Shown piece after piece: positions 34,927 through 44,127 of a stretch of DNA of 64,000 nucleotides (position 1 is its first letter; every line of letters starts with the position of its first letter). Under the pieces are notes generated by a model. That model worked only from the letters and a program-made list of their open reading frames with translations. It made no database searches and was not told the origin of the DNA. Source of the DNA: Weissella confusa. GTDB lineage: Bacteria > Bacillota > Bacilli > Lactobacillales > Lactobacillaceae. Made by a program: the position numbers and the translations under genes. The stretch is taken from contig JAAOED010000002.1 of the NCBI GenBank assembly GCA_016466735.1, positions 1 to 64,000 of the forward strand, written 5' to 3'.

Positions 34927-35583
34927 TTAAGCCGCCATACGACGATCTAGAATACGACCAATCTTTGAGATGACGTAGTTCAAAGCGAAGTACAGAACAG
35001 CTAGCGCAAAGAACATTGCGACAATCGCATTTGGTTCTTGCGCATAAATAATTTGTGCACGATATGTCACTTCAGGCAACATGATAATCGTTGCCAATGA
35101 CGTGTCCTTAATCAATGACACGAATTGTGACACAATCGGTGGAATCATCTTCTTGTAGGCTTGTGGCAAAATGATGTACCACAACGCTTGCTTGAAGCTC
35201 AATCCGTTTGAAAGCGCTCCTTCAAGTTGTCCCTTTGGTACGGCTACGATACCTGAACGAATAACTTCGGCCAACATTGCTGACTCGAAAATCGTCAAAG
35301 CAAAAATCGTAGACGTCATAACACCCAAGTGAATACCAACCTTTGGCAAAGCAAAGTACGTAAAGAAGATAATCAACAAAAGTGGCAAATTACGAATCAA
35401 ATCAATAATAAAACCAACAATCTTTGATAGATAAGGAATCTTCACGTAACGGATAACACCTAGGACTGAACCGATGATAAAACTCAAAATAACGGATACA
35501 ACCGCTACTTCAATTGTTACCCATAGTCCCATCAGCAAGAAGCGGATGTTGATCCATGAGAAAGCTGACAAAAATTCACTCAT
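34927..35583 (-). CDS. Polar amino-acid ABC transporter permease (second)
   Basis: This 218-residue HisM/GlnP-type permease has about five membrane helices. It shows the family motif IRNLPLLLIIFFTYFALP and the EAA loop GALSNGLSFKQALWYIILPQA. It forms a heterodimer with the product of the preceding gene. It starts 2 bp after that gene ends. The likely substrate class is glutamine/glutamate or related amino acids. Confidence 0.92.
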   Translation of the reverse strand: MSEFLSAFSWINIRFLLMGLWVTIEVAVVSVILSFIIGSVLGVIRYVKIPYLSKIVGFIIDLIRNLPLLLIIFFTYFALPKVGIHLGVMTSTIFALTIFESAMLAEVIRSGIVAVPKGQLEGALSNGLSFKQALWYIILPQAYKKMIPPIVSQFVSLIKDTSLATIIMLPEVTYRAQIIYAQEPNAIVAMFFALAVLYFALNYVISKIGRILDRRMAA

Positions 35584-35585
35584 GA

Positions 35586-36230
35586 TTATCCCTCCTTACT
35601 CAACTTGGCTTCCAAGTAACGCATGTAGTAACTCATTGGCATCGTCAAAATAAGGTAGAAAATACCAACAATAATGAACGGACCAAATGTGTCGAACGTT
35701 TCTTGTGAAATCATGTTTGCTTGATACATCAAATCCATACCGGCAACGAAGGCCAATACTGATGAGTTCTTGATCAAGTTAATAAATTGGTTTCCAAGTG
35801 GTGGGATAACCAACTTAAAGGCCTGTGGCAAAACCACATAACGCATCCCTTGCCACCATGACAAACCGTTAGACATGGCACCTTCAAGTTGTCCCTTTGG
35901 CACAGCGTTGATACCAGCACGTACCGTTTCAGCGATAAACGCTGACGTGTATAGCGTTAGTCCCAACGTTCCGGCTGCAAAACCGCTAATTTTAACGATA
36001 TTTGCAATAACAACGTAGAAGAACATCGTGATAACCAACAATGGGATGTTTCGTACGACTTCAATATAGATACGACCGATGATATTTGCCACCTTGTTTG
36101 GAACCACTTCAAGCAAAGCAAAAATTGTTCCCAACACCAATGATCCAATCAATGCGAGCACTGAAGACACAATCGTCCAGCCAAATCCACTTAAGAAGTC
36201 GCTAGCGTGTGATTGAAATAATGAAATCAT
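35586..36230 (-). CDS. Polar amino-acid ABC transporter permease (first)
   Basis: This 214-residue HisQ/GlnP-type permease has the motif VRNIPLLVITMFFYVVIA and the EAA loop GAMSNGLSWWQGMRYVVLPQAFK. It is homologous to its neighbour and is probably the other half of the channel. Its ATG overlaps the stop of the binding-protein gene by four bases (ATGA). Confidence 0.92.
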   Translation of the reverse strand: MISLFQSHASDFLSGFGWTIVSSVLALIGSLVLGTIFALLEVVPNKVANIIGRIYIEVVRNIPLLVITMFFYVVIANIVKISGFAAGTLGLTLYTSAFIAETVRAGINAVPKGQLEGAMSNGLSWWQGMRYVVLPQAFKLVIPPLGNQFINLIKNSSVLAFVAGMDLMYQANMISQETFDTFGPFIIVGIFYLILTMPMSYYMRYLEAKLSKEG

Positions 36231-37075
36231 TCCTTAGCCAACTCCTTCCAGTTCATACCTTCAACGCCAGAGAACCACTTCTTGGCTAGCTTAGCGTATG
36301 TACCATCTTCCTTAATTTCGTCGATTGCCTTGTTGACCTTCTTAACCAACTTAGGGTTGTTCTTGTCCATAGCAACACCGTATGGTTCCTTCGTGAACGG
36401 ACCACCGACAACTTCCAATGACTTTGAACCAGCGGCCATTCCATATAGGATACCGTTGTCAGTCGTCAAAGCATCCCCTTGACCAGCCTTCAAAGCCGTC
36501 AAAGCAGTGGCATAGTCTGACAATGCGACCACCTTCGCCTTTGGTGCAAACTTCTTAACCGTTACAGCAGAAGTTGATCCAGCAACCGCCAAGATACGAG
36601 CACTAGGCTTGTTCAAATCGTAGATGTTCTTGATACCACTATCTGACTTAACCAAAATTGATTGACCAGCATTAAAGTATGGCTTTGAAAAATCAACCAC
36701 CTTGGCACGGTCTGGCGTAATTGACATCGTCGCAATGATGGCATCAATATTACCGTTCAACAACATCGGAATACGGGTACCTGAAGTGATTTGCGTCAAC
36801 TCAGTCTTGGCCTTTGGGTTCACACGCTTGGTGATTTCCTTGGCCATGTCCACGTCGAAGCCTTCAAGCTTTCCCGTCTTAATGTTCATCAACCCCATTA
36901 ACTTGGTGTCACCCTTAACACCCCAAACCATCTTATCGGTCTTCTTAATGCGGTTGTAAGTTTCATTCTTTTTATCGCTAGCTTGAACTGTCGTTGTCAC
37001 AACACTTCCAGCTAGTAGTGCGATGGCTGCGGTAGCAAGTACCGTACGCCATGTGCGCGTAAACTTGCGACTCAT
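36227..37075 (-). CDS. Amino-acid ABC transporter substrate-binding protein (no lipobox)
   Basis: This 282-residue family 3 binding protein has the core VKGDTKLMGLMNIKTGKLEG, FDVDMAKEI and ITPDRAKVVDFSKPYF motifs typical of glutamine/glutamate/arginine receptors. The signal peptide (VLATAAIALLAGSVVTTTVQA) has no Cys, so it is not a lipoprotein, as with OppA in this window. The ATG at 37075 has GGGAGGT; the 42 upstream codons in frame are not credible. It is the second gene of the operon. Confidence 0.92.
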   Translation of the reverse strand: MSRKFTRTWRTVLATAAIALLAGSVVTTTVQASDKKNETYNRIKKTDKMVWGVKGDTKLMGLMNIKTGKLEGFDVDMAKEITKRVNPKAKTELTQITSGTRIPMLLNGNIDAIIATMSITPDRAKVVDFSKPYFNAGQSILVKSDSGIKNIYDLNKPSARILAVAGSTSAVTVKKFAPKAKVVALSDYATALTALKAGQGDALTTDNGILYGMAAGSKSLEVVGGPFTKEPYGVAMDKNNPKLVKKVNKAIDEIKEDGTYAKLAKKWFSGVEGMNWKELAKE

Positions 37076-37088
37076 ATTCCGCACCTCC

Positions 37089-37823
37089 CTAGTGGATGAT
37101 TTGTGACAAGAATTGACGAGCGCGTGGTTCCTTAGGGTTCTCAAAGAACTCTTCAGTTGGAGAGTCTTCCAAGATTTCACCGTCAGCCATGAAAATAACA
37201 CGGTCGGCCACTTGCTTAGCGAAGCCCATTTCGTGCGTCACAACCAACATCGTCATACTTGAATCAGCAGCGATTTCGCGCATAATCTTCAAAACATCGT
37301 TAACCATTTCTGGGTCCAATGCTGACGTTGGCTCGTCAAACAACAAGGCCTTTGGCTTCATTGCCAATGAACGGGCAATCGCGATACGTTGTTGTTGTCC
37401 ACCTGACAACGTTGAAGGCATCTTCTCAGCCTTATCAGCCAAACCAACCTTCTCCAACAATTCCATTGCAATTTGCTTGTTTTCGGCTTCATCGCGCTTC
37501 AATACCAAGCGTGGTGCCAACATAATGTTTTCTAGCACTGTCTTGTTAGCGTACAAATTAAAGTGTTGGAACACCATCCCCACGTTCTTACGCGTACGGT
37601 TCATGTCCGTCTTTGGGTTGGCCAAATCTTGACCGTTAACAATCAATTGTCCTTCTTGAACTGGTTCCAAACCATTCACGGTACGAATCAACGTTGACTT
37701 ACCTGATCCTGAAGGACCAAGCAAAACAACAGTCTCACCAGCTTCAACTTTAAGGTTAATATCCTTCAAAGCATGGAAATCTCCATAGTACTTCTCGACG
37801 TCCTTAAATTCGATCATCGACAT
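37089..37823 (-). CDS. glnQ: Amino-acid ABC transporter ATP-binding protein
   Basis: This 244-residue GlnQ/HisP-type ATPase has Walker A GPSGSGKST (about 35-43), Q-loop VFQHFNLY, signature LSGGQQQRIAIARSL, Walker B LLFDEPTSALDPE and H-loop THEMGFA. It is first of the four-gene operon (ATPase, binding protein, two permeases). AGGAGGC lies seven bases before the ATG. Confidence 0.93.
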   Translation of the reverse strand: MSMIEFKDVEKYYGDFHALKDINLKVEAGETVVLLGPSGSGKSTLIRTVNGLEPVQEGQLIVNGQDLANPKTDMNRTRKNVGMVFQHFNLYANKTVLENIMLAPRLVLKRDEAENKQIAMELLEKVGLADKAEKMPSTLSGGQQQRIAIARSLAMKPKALLFDEPTSALDPEMVNDVLKIMREIAADSSMTMLVVTHEMGFAKQVADRVIFMADGEILEDSPTEEFFENPKEPRARQFLSQIIH

Positions 37824-37881
37824 TTGGGTTGCCTCCTATTTGATAATTCTCTCAATTTAAATTATCTCTCTATAAATAAAA

Positions 37882-37907
37882 ACCCGTCGCGATTACTCGG
37901 GACGGGT
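37882..37907 (-). terminator. Terminator after the DUF6681-like gene
   Basis: The stem ACCCGTC/GACGGGT with a 12-nt loop is followed on the minus strand by TTTTTATTTA. Confidence 0.75.
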
Positions 37908-37984
37908 CGCTACTGTAATAATAGTCTGTAAGTTATGAAAGTGTCAAATTCTTTGTCAGCTTTGTTGACAACGTGTTCGTTTCT

Positions 37985-38788
37985 TCACAATTCCTTTGCC
38001 TTATAGGCTAATTCAATGCCCAAATGGTAGTCATCATGGCGTGTTTGTAGGTTTGCTCGGCCACGTACTTTTCCTTCACCACCGAGAATAACAGCTGATG
38101 CAACAAACAACTCATATGATTCCATTGCCAATGCTACTGGTTGCAAGCCAACCGTTTCGATGCGCGCCAATCGTTGCGCCAACATCTCGTTCAACCCACC
38201 GTAAATTGCCAAGCCACCACGTTCCTTTTCCAATCGGAAATAAGGTAGCGGTGTACCAGGATGGTTCGCATAAATGACATCGTGGTCAGCTGCCAGATAG
38301 GCCATTTGTTCATCTTCTGACAAGCCACCATAGTCTTGGGTCATTAGCCCGTTTGATTGGAGTTGCTCAGCAACCTTGGTCAACTCAGCTTGCATATCCG
38401 GATCCGTTACTGCACTAGCTGGCAAAACGTGTTGGCGACCATACAAACCATTTGCTGGTACGAACGGCGTTGCCTGGCGTTGCGTCTTATCCGCATCTGC
38501 CGGCTTACCCCCCAACAGCTTTTCAACTTGTGGTGACAAATCCCATTTGAAAGTCTTCTTTGTAAAATAGTAGACAACGTTCAAAAAGGCAAAATATGCA
38601 ATCACGATAAAGGCCAGCAATAGACCCAAGCCACGTAAATAAGCGGCATTCTTCAGGTGCATAATCGCCAGGTACAAAACGTAGAAATTACCCACTGACG
38701 CTAAAATTGTATACACTTGGCCTTTCCACTTCGTGTTCACATTAAAGAAACCAAGGTAATGATTCAATAAATCCAAGATGGTCAACAT
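37985..38788 (-). CDS. Membrane-anchored hypothetical protein (possibly DUF6681)
   Basis: This 267-residue protein has two N-terminal membrane helices (residues 25-45 and 50-75) and a soluble cytosolic domain from about residue 80 (SPQVEKLLGG to the C-terminus). I think it belongs to the DUF6681 family of lactobacilli, but this is from memory. Its ATG overlaps the stop of the Ser-rich gene by one base (TAATG). It is the last gene after the kinase-like and Ser-rich genes. Function unknown. Confidence 0.6.
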   Translation of the reverse strand: MLTILDLLNHYLGFFNVNTKWKGQVYTILASVGNFYVLYLAIMHLKNAAYLRGLGLLLAFIVIAYFAFLNVVYYFTKKTFKWDLSPQVEKLLGGKPADADKTQRQATPFVPANGLYGRQHVLPASAVTDPDMQAELTKVAEQLQSNGLMTQDYGGLSEDEQMAYLAADHDVIYANHPGTPLPYFRLEKERGGLAIYGGLNEMLAQRLARIETVGLQPVALAMESYELFVASAVILGGEGKVRGRANLQTRHDDYHLGIELAYKAKEL

Positions 38789-39216
38789 TAGTTTGTGCCT
38801 CCATTATCCGCCGGTGTTTGTACCGTTGTGGCTGAACTTGAAGAAACAGCACTTGAACTAACCGCTGATGACGATGACGCCACACTACTACTTTCGCTAC
38901 GTGACGAACTAACTGCGCTCGATGAGGCTTCACTTGATGAAGCTTCGCTCACAGCCGCTGACTCTTCAGCCGCTTCAGAAGTTGAAACCTTCGCGCGACT
39001 CTCTGATGTGTCACTTGATGACTTTTCAGATGACACACTGCTCTTTTTCTCTTGTGTCTCGCTAGATGCCGGCGTTGACACAACTGAAGACACTTGCTTG
39101 GGTGCCCCGTTAGACGTATTCGTTGAGACATTAACAATCGCGTTTGCCGCGCTTAATGCCAAAATAATTGAAACTAAAGCGACCGGTGTAATAAACGGTG
39201 GTGTGCGATATGCCAT
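38788..39216 (-). CDS. Ser-rich membrane-anchored surface protein
   Basis: This 142-residue protein has an N-terminal hydrophobic helix (ITPVALVSIILALSAANAIV) acting as signal or anchor, then about 100 residues of low-complexity Ser/Ala/Glu/Thr sequence (SSVSSEKSSSD, SSSAVSSSRSESSS). There is no LPXTG motif. It is probably an extracellular stalk or spacer. It lies between a guanylate-kinase-like gene and a membrane protein in one transcription unit; the functional link is unclear. Confidence 0.7.
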   Translation of the reverse strand: MAYRTPPFITPVALVSIILALSAANAIVNVSTNTSNGAPKQVSSVVSTPASSETQEKKSSVSSEKSSSDTSESRAKVSTSEAAEESAAVSEASSSEASSSAVSSSRSESSSVASSSSAVSSSAVSSSSATTVQTPADNGGTN

Positions 39217-39240
39217 GAGTTCCTCCTTATATCGTCAAAA

Positions 39241-39801
39241 CTATCCTTGAACAACTTCTTTTACGATGTCATCAATTGCCTGCTTGGTTGTCTGCCAATC
39301 ATCATTAACAACAACCTTAGCAACGTTGGTTAATTCAGCTGGCAATTGTGTATCACGTTGATATTCATCACTAGCCAGGCGCGCCTTAACGGCAGCAACA
39401 TCGTCCCCACGCTTTTCCAAACGCGTCAACAATTCTGATGACTCACTAACGGTTAAATAAATAACCACTGCTTCATCCGGCAATTCACGTGCATACGTGA
39501 TTGCGCCAGCCGTATCAAGCACAATCGTGATAAACGGGTTCTTGGCCCATGCGCGTTCTAATCCTTCGTGAGATGATCCATATCGGTAGTGTGAGTATTC
39601 AACACTTTCTAGATAGTGGTTATCACCAAAACTGGCGTCATTTTCAAAGTAGTAATCTACTTGATCAACTTCGCCATCGCGCGGTGGGCGCGTTGTATGC
39701 GTAATCACCTTCGGCATCTCGTAGAACTCATTCAAATAATTGGCAACGGTGGTTTTTCCTGTGCCAGTGTTACCAGTTAATACAAATACTTTGCGCTTCA
39801 T
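39241..39801 (-). CDS. Guanylate kinase-like P-loop protein
   Basis: This 186-residue kinase-like protein has a P-loop TGNTGTGKTT (residues 8-17) and the guanylate-kinase hallmarks THTTRPPRDGEVDQVDYYF and YSHYRYGSS. It is divergent from the essential Gmk (usual P-loop SGPSGVGKGT), so it is probably a second GMP-kinase-like enzyme rather than the housekeeping one. The ATG at 39801 has a weak site; a longer frame exists upstream. Confidence 0.75.
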   Translation of the reverse strand: MKRKVFVLTGNTGTGKTTVANYLNEFYEMPKVITHTTRPPRDGEVDQVDYYFENDASFGDNHYLESVEYSHYRYGSSHEGLERAWAKNPFITIVLDTAGAITYARELPDEAVVIYLTVSESSELLTRLEKRGDDVAAVKARLASDEYQRDTQLPAELTNVAKVVVNDDWQTTKQAIDDIVKEVVQG

Positions 39802-39847
39802 AATCCCAAAAATTCTCTCTGTTTTCTTAATAGACTTCATTATAAAA

Positions 39848-39877
39848 CCCCGAGCTTAAGTTGGCTTAAGCTCAGGG
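39848..39877 (-). terminator. Terminator after bioY
   Basis: The stem CCCCGAGCTTAAG/CTTAAGCTCAGGG has one mismatch and a 4-nt loop, with TTTTAT on the minus strand. Confidence 0.85.
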
Positions 39878-39888
39878 CAAAATTATAC

Positions 39889-40422
39889 TTATTCTTTACC
39901 ACCAATTGGCAAACGCATCACGCGTCCAATGATTACCATCAAGATAACCACAATCACAACCTTCACGATTGTTGGAACAACAAATGCAATCAAGCCAGTT
40001 GCGACTGCCGTTTCTAATGACATCTTGGCCACAAAAGCCAACCACACCGTCCCAAAACCAAGTTGTAGAAAGGCCGCAATCAAATTCCAAAGAAGCATCG
40101 CTGGCCATGATCGGCTCAAGCTAGCGCCAAGGCCGATAACCAATGGGAACAGCAACATACCAATCAAGTAACCACCAGTTGGCCCGATGACGATGCCGAC
40201 ACCTGATGTCCAGCCGGCGAAAACCGGCATCCCAATCATCCCCAAAAGCAAGTAAACCACAACTGCTGAAAACGATACGCGAGTTGCTGCGATTGACGCA
40301 ATCAACGGAATAATCATCGTTTGGACCGTCAAAGGTACGATACCAGTTGGAATTGATAAGGGTGCCAAAATAGCAATAATTGCAGCAAATACTGCTGCCA
40401 AAACGAGTTGGCGTGTTCTCAT
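39889..40422 (-). CDS. bioY: Biotin ECF transporter S component BioY
   Basis: This 177-residue membrane protein has about six helices. The BioY hallmarks are present: PLTVQTMIIPLIA, FAGWTSGVGIVIGPTGGYLIG and a basic C-terminus. It binds biotin for an ECF energy-coupling module encoded elsewhere. The ATG at 40422 overlaps the birA stop (ATGA); another ATG four codons upstream is possible. Pairing with birA indicates biotin salvage. Confidence 0.92.
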   Translation of the reverse strand: MRTRQLVLAAVFAAIIAILAPLSIPTGIVPLTVQTMIIPLIASIAATRVSFSAVVVYLLLGMIGMPVFAGWTSGVGIVIGPTGGYLIGMLLFPLVIGLGASLSRSWPAMLLWNLIAAFLQLGFGTVWLAFVAKMSLETAVATGLIAFVVPTIVKVVIVVILMVIIGRVMRLPIGGKE

Positions 40423-41198
40423 GAAATCACCCATCCTGTCATTGTTAGTTTCGTGATTTCCCCTGAGTAAAAGGTTTGGCGCTGACCATTAACGTCCACC
40501 ACTAGACCACCATCTGCACTCACATCTTTAGCTACACCGGCAATCACCTGATTTCCCACCGCCATTTCAACCGGCTGTCCAATCACTAATGACCTTTGCC
40601 GGTATGCCGTCATGACTTGCAACGCATCTAATGAAAAATAGCGAACAAAATAATTTAATAACGTCGCTGCAAGTCGGTCTCGGTTCACCAGTTGATCGGT
40701 TAAAGCGCCAGCCTTCTGCGCAATGTCAGCCGGATAGTCAGCCGGATTGATATTTAGACCAATCCCAATGACCAAAAAGCCATCCTGACCAGTTGTGCTT
40801 GGCACAGCTTCTACTAGAATGCCGGCCACCTTTCGCTGATTGTAGTACAGGTCATTCACCCACTTAATGCCAACTTCCACGCCAATTTCTTGTGAAAGAG
40901 CTTCGGCTGCCGCAACCGCAATACCCGTTGTCACTTTACCAGGTGCTAACTTCTTCATATCAGCCCATGGCCAAATCAAAGTTAGGTATAGTCCGGTTGC
41001 TTGTGGTGAATAATATTGACGCCCGTGACGACCATAACCGGCCGTTTGTTCATCTGCTACCAGTGCCATTGGACCAATTACGTCTCCCGCTGTAATCAAT
41101 CGCTTGGCTGCTGTGTTGGTTGAATCAATCGTTGTGAAAGTCTCCACCGACACGGGTTCTGGTGTCTGTAAATATGAAAGTATAGTGGTCTCGTCCAC
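40419..41198 (-). CDS. birA: Biotin-[acetyl-CoA-carboxylase] ligase (single-domain BirA)
   Basis: This protein of about 259 residues attaches biotin to carboxylase carrier domains. It has the motifs TIDSTNTAAKRL, GYGRHGRQYYSP (GRGRxGR-type, with GYG), IKWVNDLYYNQRKVAGILVEA and IGIGLNINP. It lacks the N-terminal HTH, so it is not a repressor. The GTG at 41198 follows GGGGGAC; the GTG at 41234 extends the frame by 12 residues with a poorer site. It is coupled to bioY by overlap. Confidence 0.9.
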   Translation of the reverse strand: MDETTILSYLQTPEPVSVETFTTIDSTNTAAKRLITAGDVIGPMALVADEQTAGYGRHGRQYYSPQATGLYLTLIWPWADMKKLAPGKVTTGIAVAAAEALSQEIGVEVGIKWVNDLYYNQRKVAGILVEAVPSTTGQDGFLVIGIGLNINPADYPADIAQKAGALTDQLVNRDRLAATLLNYFVRYFSLDALQVMTAYRQRSLVIGQPVEMAVGNQVIAGVAKDVSADGGLVVDVNGQRQTFYSGEITKLTMTGWVIS

Positions 41199-41266
41199 GT
41201 CTTCGTCCCCCAAATTCTCCCCAGGCTGTATCACCTCTTAATCATACCGTGGTGCACACTAAAAAA

Positions 41267-41292
41267 CCAGACGTCCCAAGTGGTTCGTCTGG
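41267..41292 (-). terminator. Terminator after the flavodoxin gene
   Basis: The stem CCAGACG/CGTCTGG with a 12-nt loop is followed by TTTTTTAG on the minus strand. It precedes birA. Confidence 0.8.
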
Positions 41293-41299
41293 CGTTAAG

Positions 41300-41845
41300 T
41301 TACTGTAATGAAACAGCTCGTTCGTGGCGACGGACTTCTGCCACAATTGGTGAGACAAGCGTTCGAAAGCGCTTTGGCAAATCAATCATGTGATTATCCG
41401 CTTCTTCTAGTCCTTGAATATGCTTTTGATTGATTTCATGGTCGAATTTCTTAATAAACCAAACCATCATCTTGTGCCACCATTTTAACTTTTCAGGGTT
41501 AACAGCACCCTGTAACTGGTAGAAATGCACCCGCTGTTGCGCTGGATAATCAAAGTTTTGCATGCAAATGCTTCTAAAATAGTTCCGATCAATTGGGTGT
41601 AAACCAACCGAGAAAAAGATGATTTCGCACGCATTCAGATTAGGCAACTCACTATTAACCAAATTCGCAATTTTAATGCGCCCGTTAAAAATAGGCCCGC
41701 CAAAAATAATCGTGTCATACGTCGCCAAATCCAACGCACCGATTTCATCCAAACGATACTTGCTAATACGCAACTCGTCTGCAATCCAGGCAGCATAAGT
41801 TGCGGTATGTCCATATTCAGTATCGTAAATTACAACCGCACTCAT
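41300..41845 (-). CDS. Flavodoxin-domain protein (HemG-like)
   Basis: This 181-residue protein has the FMN phosphate-binding loop YDTEYGHTATYA near residue 7 and the second loop FGGPIFNGRIKIANL, as in flavodoxin-5/HemG-like proteins. The C-terminal part (KWWHKMMVWFIKKF) matches that group. Role is probably electron transfer; a specific partner is not visible. The ATG at 41845 has GGAGGGGG. Monocistronic. Confidence 0.8.
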   Translation of the reverse strand: MSAVVIYDTEYGHTATYAAWIADELRISKYRLDEIGALDLATYDTIIFGGPIFNGRIKIANLVNSELPNLNACEIIFFSVGLHPIDRNYFRSICMQNFDYPAQQRVHFYQLQGAVNPEKLKWWHKMMVWFIKKFDHEINQKHIQGLEEADNHMIDLPKRFRTLVSPIVAEVRRHERAVSLQ

Positions 41846-41928
41846 AGCTACCCCCTCCTGCATCTAATTTCCATTAGGATACAGGATGAAACTATGATTC
41901 TATGCGCTACGTTTGACTAGTCTTAGAA

Positions 41929-42930
41929 TTAATTGTTGAACAATCCCTTAAAGAAGTTAACCAATGGGTTCCAGATGTTCGTCACAAACCAGTTCGCCGC
42001 TTCTTTCACATCTTCAGAGTTTGCGAAATCCTTGGCCTTAGCCATGATATCACCCGCTGAATTTTCAAGTTTATTTGACAAGTCCTTAGCGTTATCAACA
42101 AAGGCCTTTGAGTCTGAAATTGGGGCGTTTGCCACGCCAACCAAAGCTTGACCCATTTGTTGTACCGCCGCTTCAGAAGTCTTACCCGCAATACCTTGCT
42201 TGTCCAAGTTGACGTTCAATTGGTTAATTGCAATGTTTACCGTAATGTTTGTACCGTCTTGCTTCTTCTCAGCCAATTCACCAGCCGTTGTTGTGACCGC
42301 TGACGTTAGCTTACCAGGATAGCTACTGTCGTTAGCATTTTCATTAACCGCAGTTTGTGTTGCGCTCAACATATCATTGGCAGCGGTTGTGTTACTTTCA
42401 TCCAAGTTAATACCATCAGTGGCCAACGCCTTGTACACACCAGCCAACGCAGCCTCACCAGAAACCTTTGAGTTAGCTGTTACCGTAATAATGACGTCGT
42501 TAACCCCTGCCATCGTCGCAGCCATTGCATATTGTTGTGAAGTTACTTGGGTAATATTGTTTTGTCCGTTATAGTCCTTGATATTAACCAATGTGCCTGT
42601 GCCGGGTTCGGCTGGTGCAATCGATACTGAACTAATCATGGCGCTATCTGCCACCCCTGAAATGTTCAAGTAGGTTGCCGCATCGGCTCCCGTTGTCGTT
42701 AGCTTCGTGTAGTTGTCCGTAACGCCTAGTGTTGATGCCAATGTAGATTGATCAGAGGCACCGGCACCGTAAACGACATATGACTTTGACAACGCACGAT
42801 TTTGGACGTTCGTTGTACCAGCTGCCGAAACAACCGTCGTTGGCGTCACAAAAACAGTTGTTGTGACTGCTGTGGCACCAATCAATGATGTTGCCAATAA
42901 AATCGTTGTGATGACCTTACTCGTTTTCAT
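41929..42930 (-). CDS. DUF1002 secreted protein
   Basis: This 333-residue protein has a signal peptide (residues 1-36, cut near VVSA-AG). Regions YGAGASDQSTLASTLGV and the Asn/Ala-rich middle match DUF1002 (YpuA-like) proteins of Firmicutes. The C-terminus ends in an amphipathic WFVTNIWNPLVNFFKGLFNN. Role unknown; secreted or membrane associated. GGAG lies before the ATG. It is divergent from the Ser/Thr-rich surface protein, sharing a 214-bp promoter region. Confidence 0.8.
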   Translation of the reverse strand: MKTSKVITTILLATSLIGATAVTTTVFVTPTTVVSAAGTTNVQNRALSKSYVVYGAGASDQSTLASTLGVTDNYTKLTTTGADAATYLNISGVADSAMISSVSIAPAEPGTGTLVNIKDYNGQNNITQVTSQQYAMAATMAGVNDVIITVTANSKVSGEAALAGVYKALATDGINLDESNTTAANDMLSATQTAVNENANDSSYPGKLTSAVTTTAGELAEKKQDGTNITVNIAINQLNVNLDKQGIAGKTSEAAVQQMGQALVGVANAPISDSKAFVDNAKDLSNKLENSAGDIMAKAKDFANSEDVKEAANWFVTNIWNPLVNFFKGLFNN

Positions 42931-43144
42931 GGTTAAATCTCCTCGAATATTATGTTACATAATTGTAACACAATCAACCTAAAACAAAACTTATCCTCGT
43001 CAATAAAGCCGTTTTAAATTGTGAACTTTTTTGAACTTTTTATAGACAGACTGTGCGCTACGCACATTTTATACTAGGAAAGCGTTAGTATTATAAAGTA
43101 AGAAGAGCATGAATTATGAGATACGAGATAAGGGAGAATTGGTT

Positions 43145-44077
43145 ATGAAACGTGGAAAGTCCGCCGTGCTACTAGTGGCGAGCGTTGGCACGATTTTTAC
43201 CACTAGCACTGTTTTTGGTGATACAACAAGTACCGCTGTTTCGAGCGAACAAGCGTTGGTAGCCACTGAATCAAGTGATACCGCTGCAACAGCAGATACT
43301 GACGTGCCACCGGTTGAACAAGTTACAATTGACAGTCCATCATCTGAACAAGCACCAGCTTCATCAGATGATTCCATTGTTACACACCCAATTGAAGTCG
43401 ATGAGTCGACAACAGTAAACACAACGCGTCCCGCGCCGGTTGAACAACCAGCGGAAACAAATCAACCAACAACGACCACTGATCAATTTATCACTGACAT
43501 TGATATGTCAAATGTGAGTGATAACACCTCATCATCGACACCAGATTCAGCCGGTATTGTTGAAAATGTTGGGGATGCCACGACACCAGCTGAAGACGCC
43601 GCTAACAAAGTTGAAACTTCCGCTAGCGACACAAGCGTTTCCGCAGTTGCTGACTCAGTGCGCGTCGTAGCCCCTACCACAACCGCGGAACATACGGCAA
43701 CGCCCATTGTTGCTGCGCCTAAAGCAACCACGACAGCATCAACGGCAATAAGTGATTCAGTTATCAAAACAAGCATTCAAGTAGTGCCAGCAAGTAGCTC
43801 AACCTCTGTGCCTAACGAATCAGTTGCTACGCCATCAACCAACAGCGGCAACACTGTTACAACCCAGCCAAGTGGTGCGGTTAGCGTCATGAACAAAGTC
43901 GCCGTTAAAGCTGGTAATTTGGCTGATACATTATTACCAGAAGCAGCTTATGCCGTTGCTTGGTCGCCAATTGCTTACGCTCTAGTGATTGTCAGTTTTG
44001 TTGCCTGGACGATTGCTTACTATACGATTCGTCGTCGTCAAAAGATGCGCGAATCACAAATTTTATTCAAGAACTAA
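43145..44077 (+). CDS. Ser/Thr-rich surface protein with C-terminal membrane anchor
   Basis: This 310-residue protein has an N-terminal signal peptide (residues 1-25), a low-complexity middle rich in Thr, Ser, Ala, Val and Pro, and one C-terminal membrane helix (WSPIAYALVIVSFVAWTIAYY) followed by RRRQKMRESQ. The tail resembles a sortase substrate, but there is no LPXTG-like motif before the helix, so it is probably held by the helix itself. The start at 43145 has GGGAG eight bases upstream; the frame extends 12 codons further. Function unknown; could be an adhesin or wall-spacer. Confidence 0.7.
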   Translation: MKRGKSAVLLVASVGTIFTTSTVFGDTTSTAVSSEQALVATESSDTAATADTDVPPVEQVTIDSPSSEQAPASSDDSIVTHPIEVDESTTVNTTRPAPVEQPAETNQPTTTTDQFITDIDMSNVSDNTSSSTPDSAGIVENVGDATTPAEDAANKVETSASDTSVSAVADSVRVVAPTTTAEHTATPIVAAPKATTTASTAISDSVIKTSIQVVPASSSTSVPNESVATPSTNSGNTVTTQPSGAVSVMNKVAVKAGNLADTLLPEAAYAVAWSPIAYALVIVSFVAWTIAYYTIRRRQKMRESQILFKN

Positions 44078-44080
44078 CAT

Positions 44081-44114
44081 AAAAAGCACTCGCAAAAAAT
44101 TTTGCGAGTGCTTT
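44081..44114. terminator. Bidirectional terminator between surface protein gene and pepV
   Basis: A 16-bp perfect stem AAAAGCACTCGCAAAA/TTTTGCGAGTGCTTTT has a 2-nt centre; T-runs on both strands serve both convergent genes. Confidence 0.9.
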
Positions 44115-44127
44115 TGTTTTGCATTTA

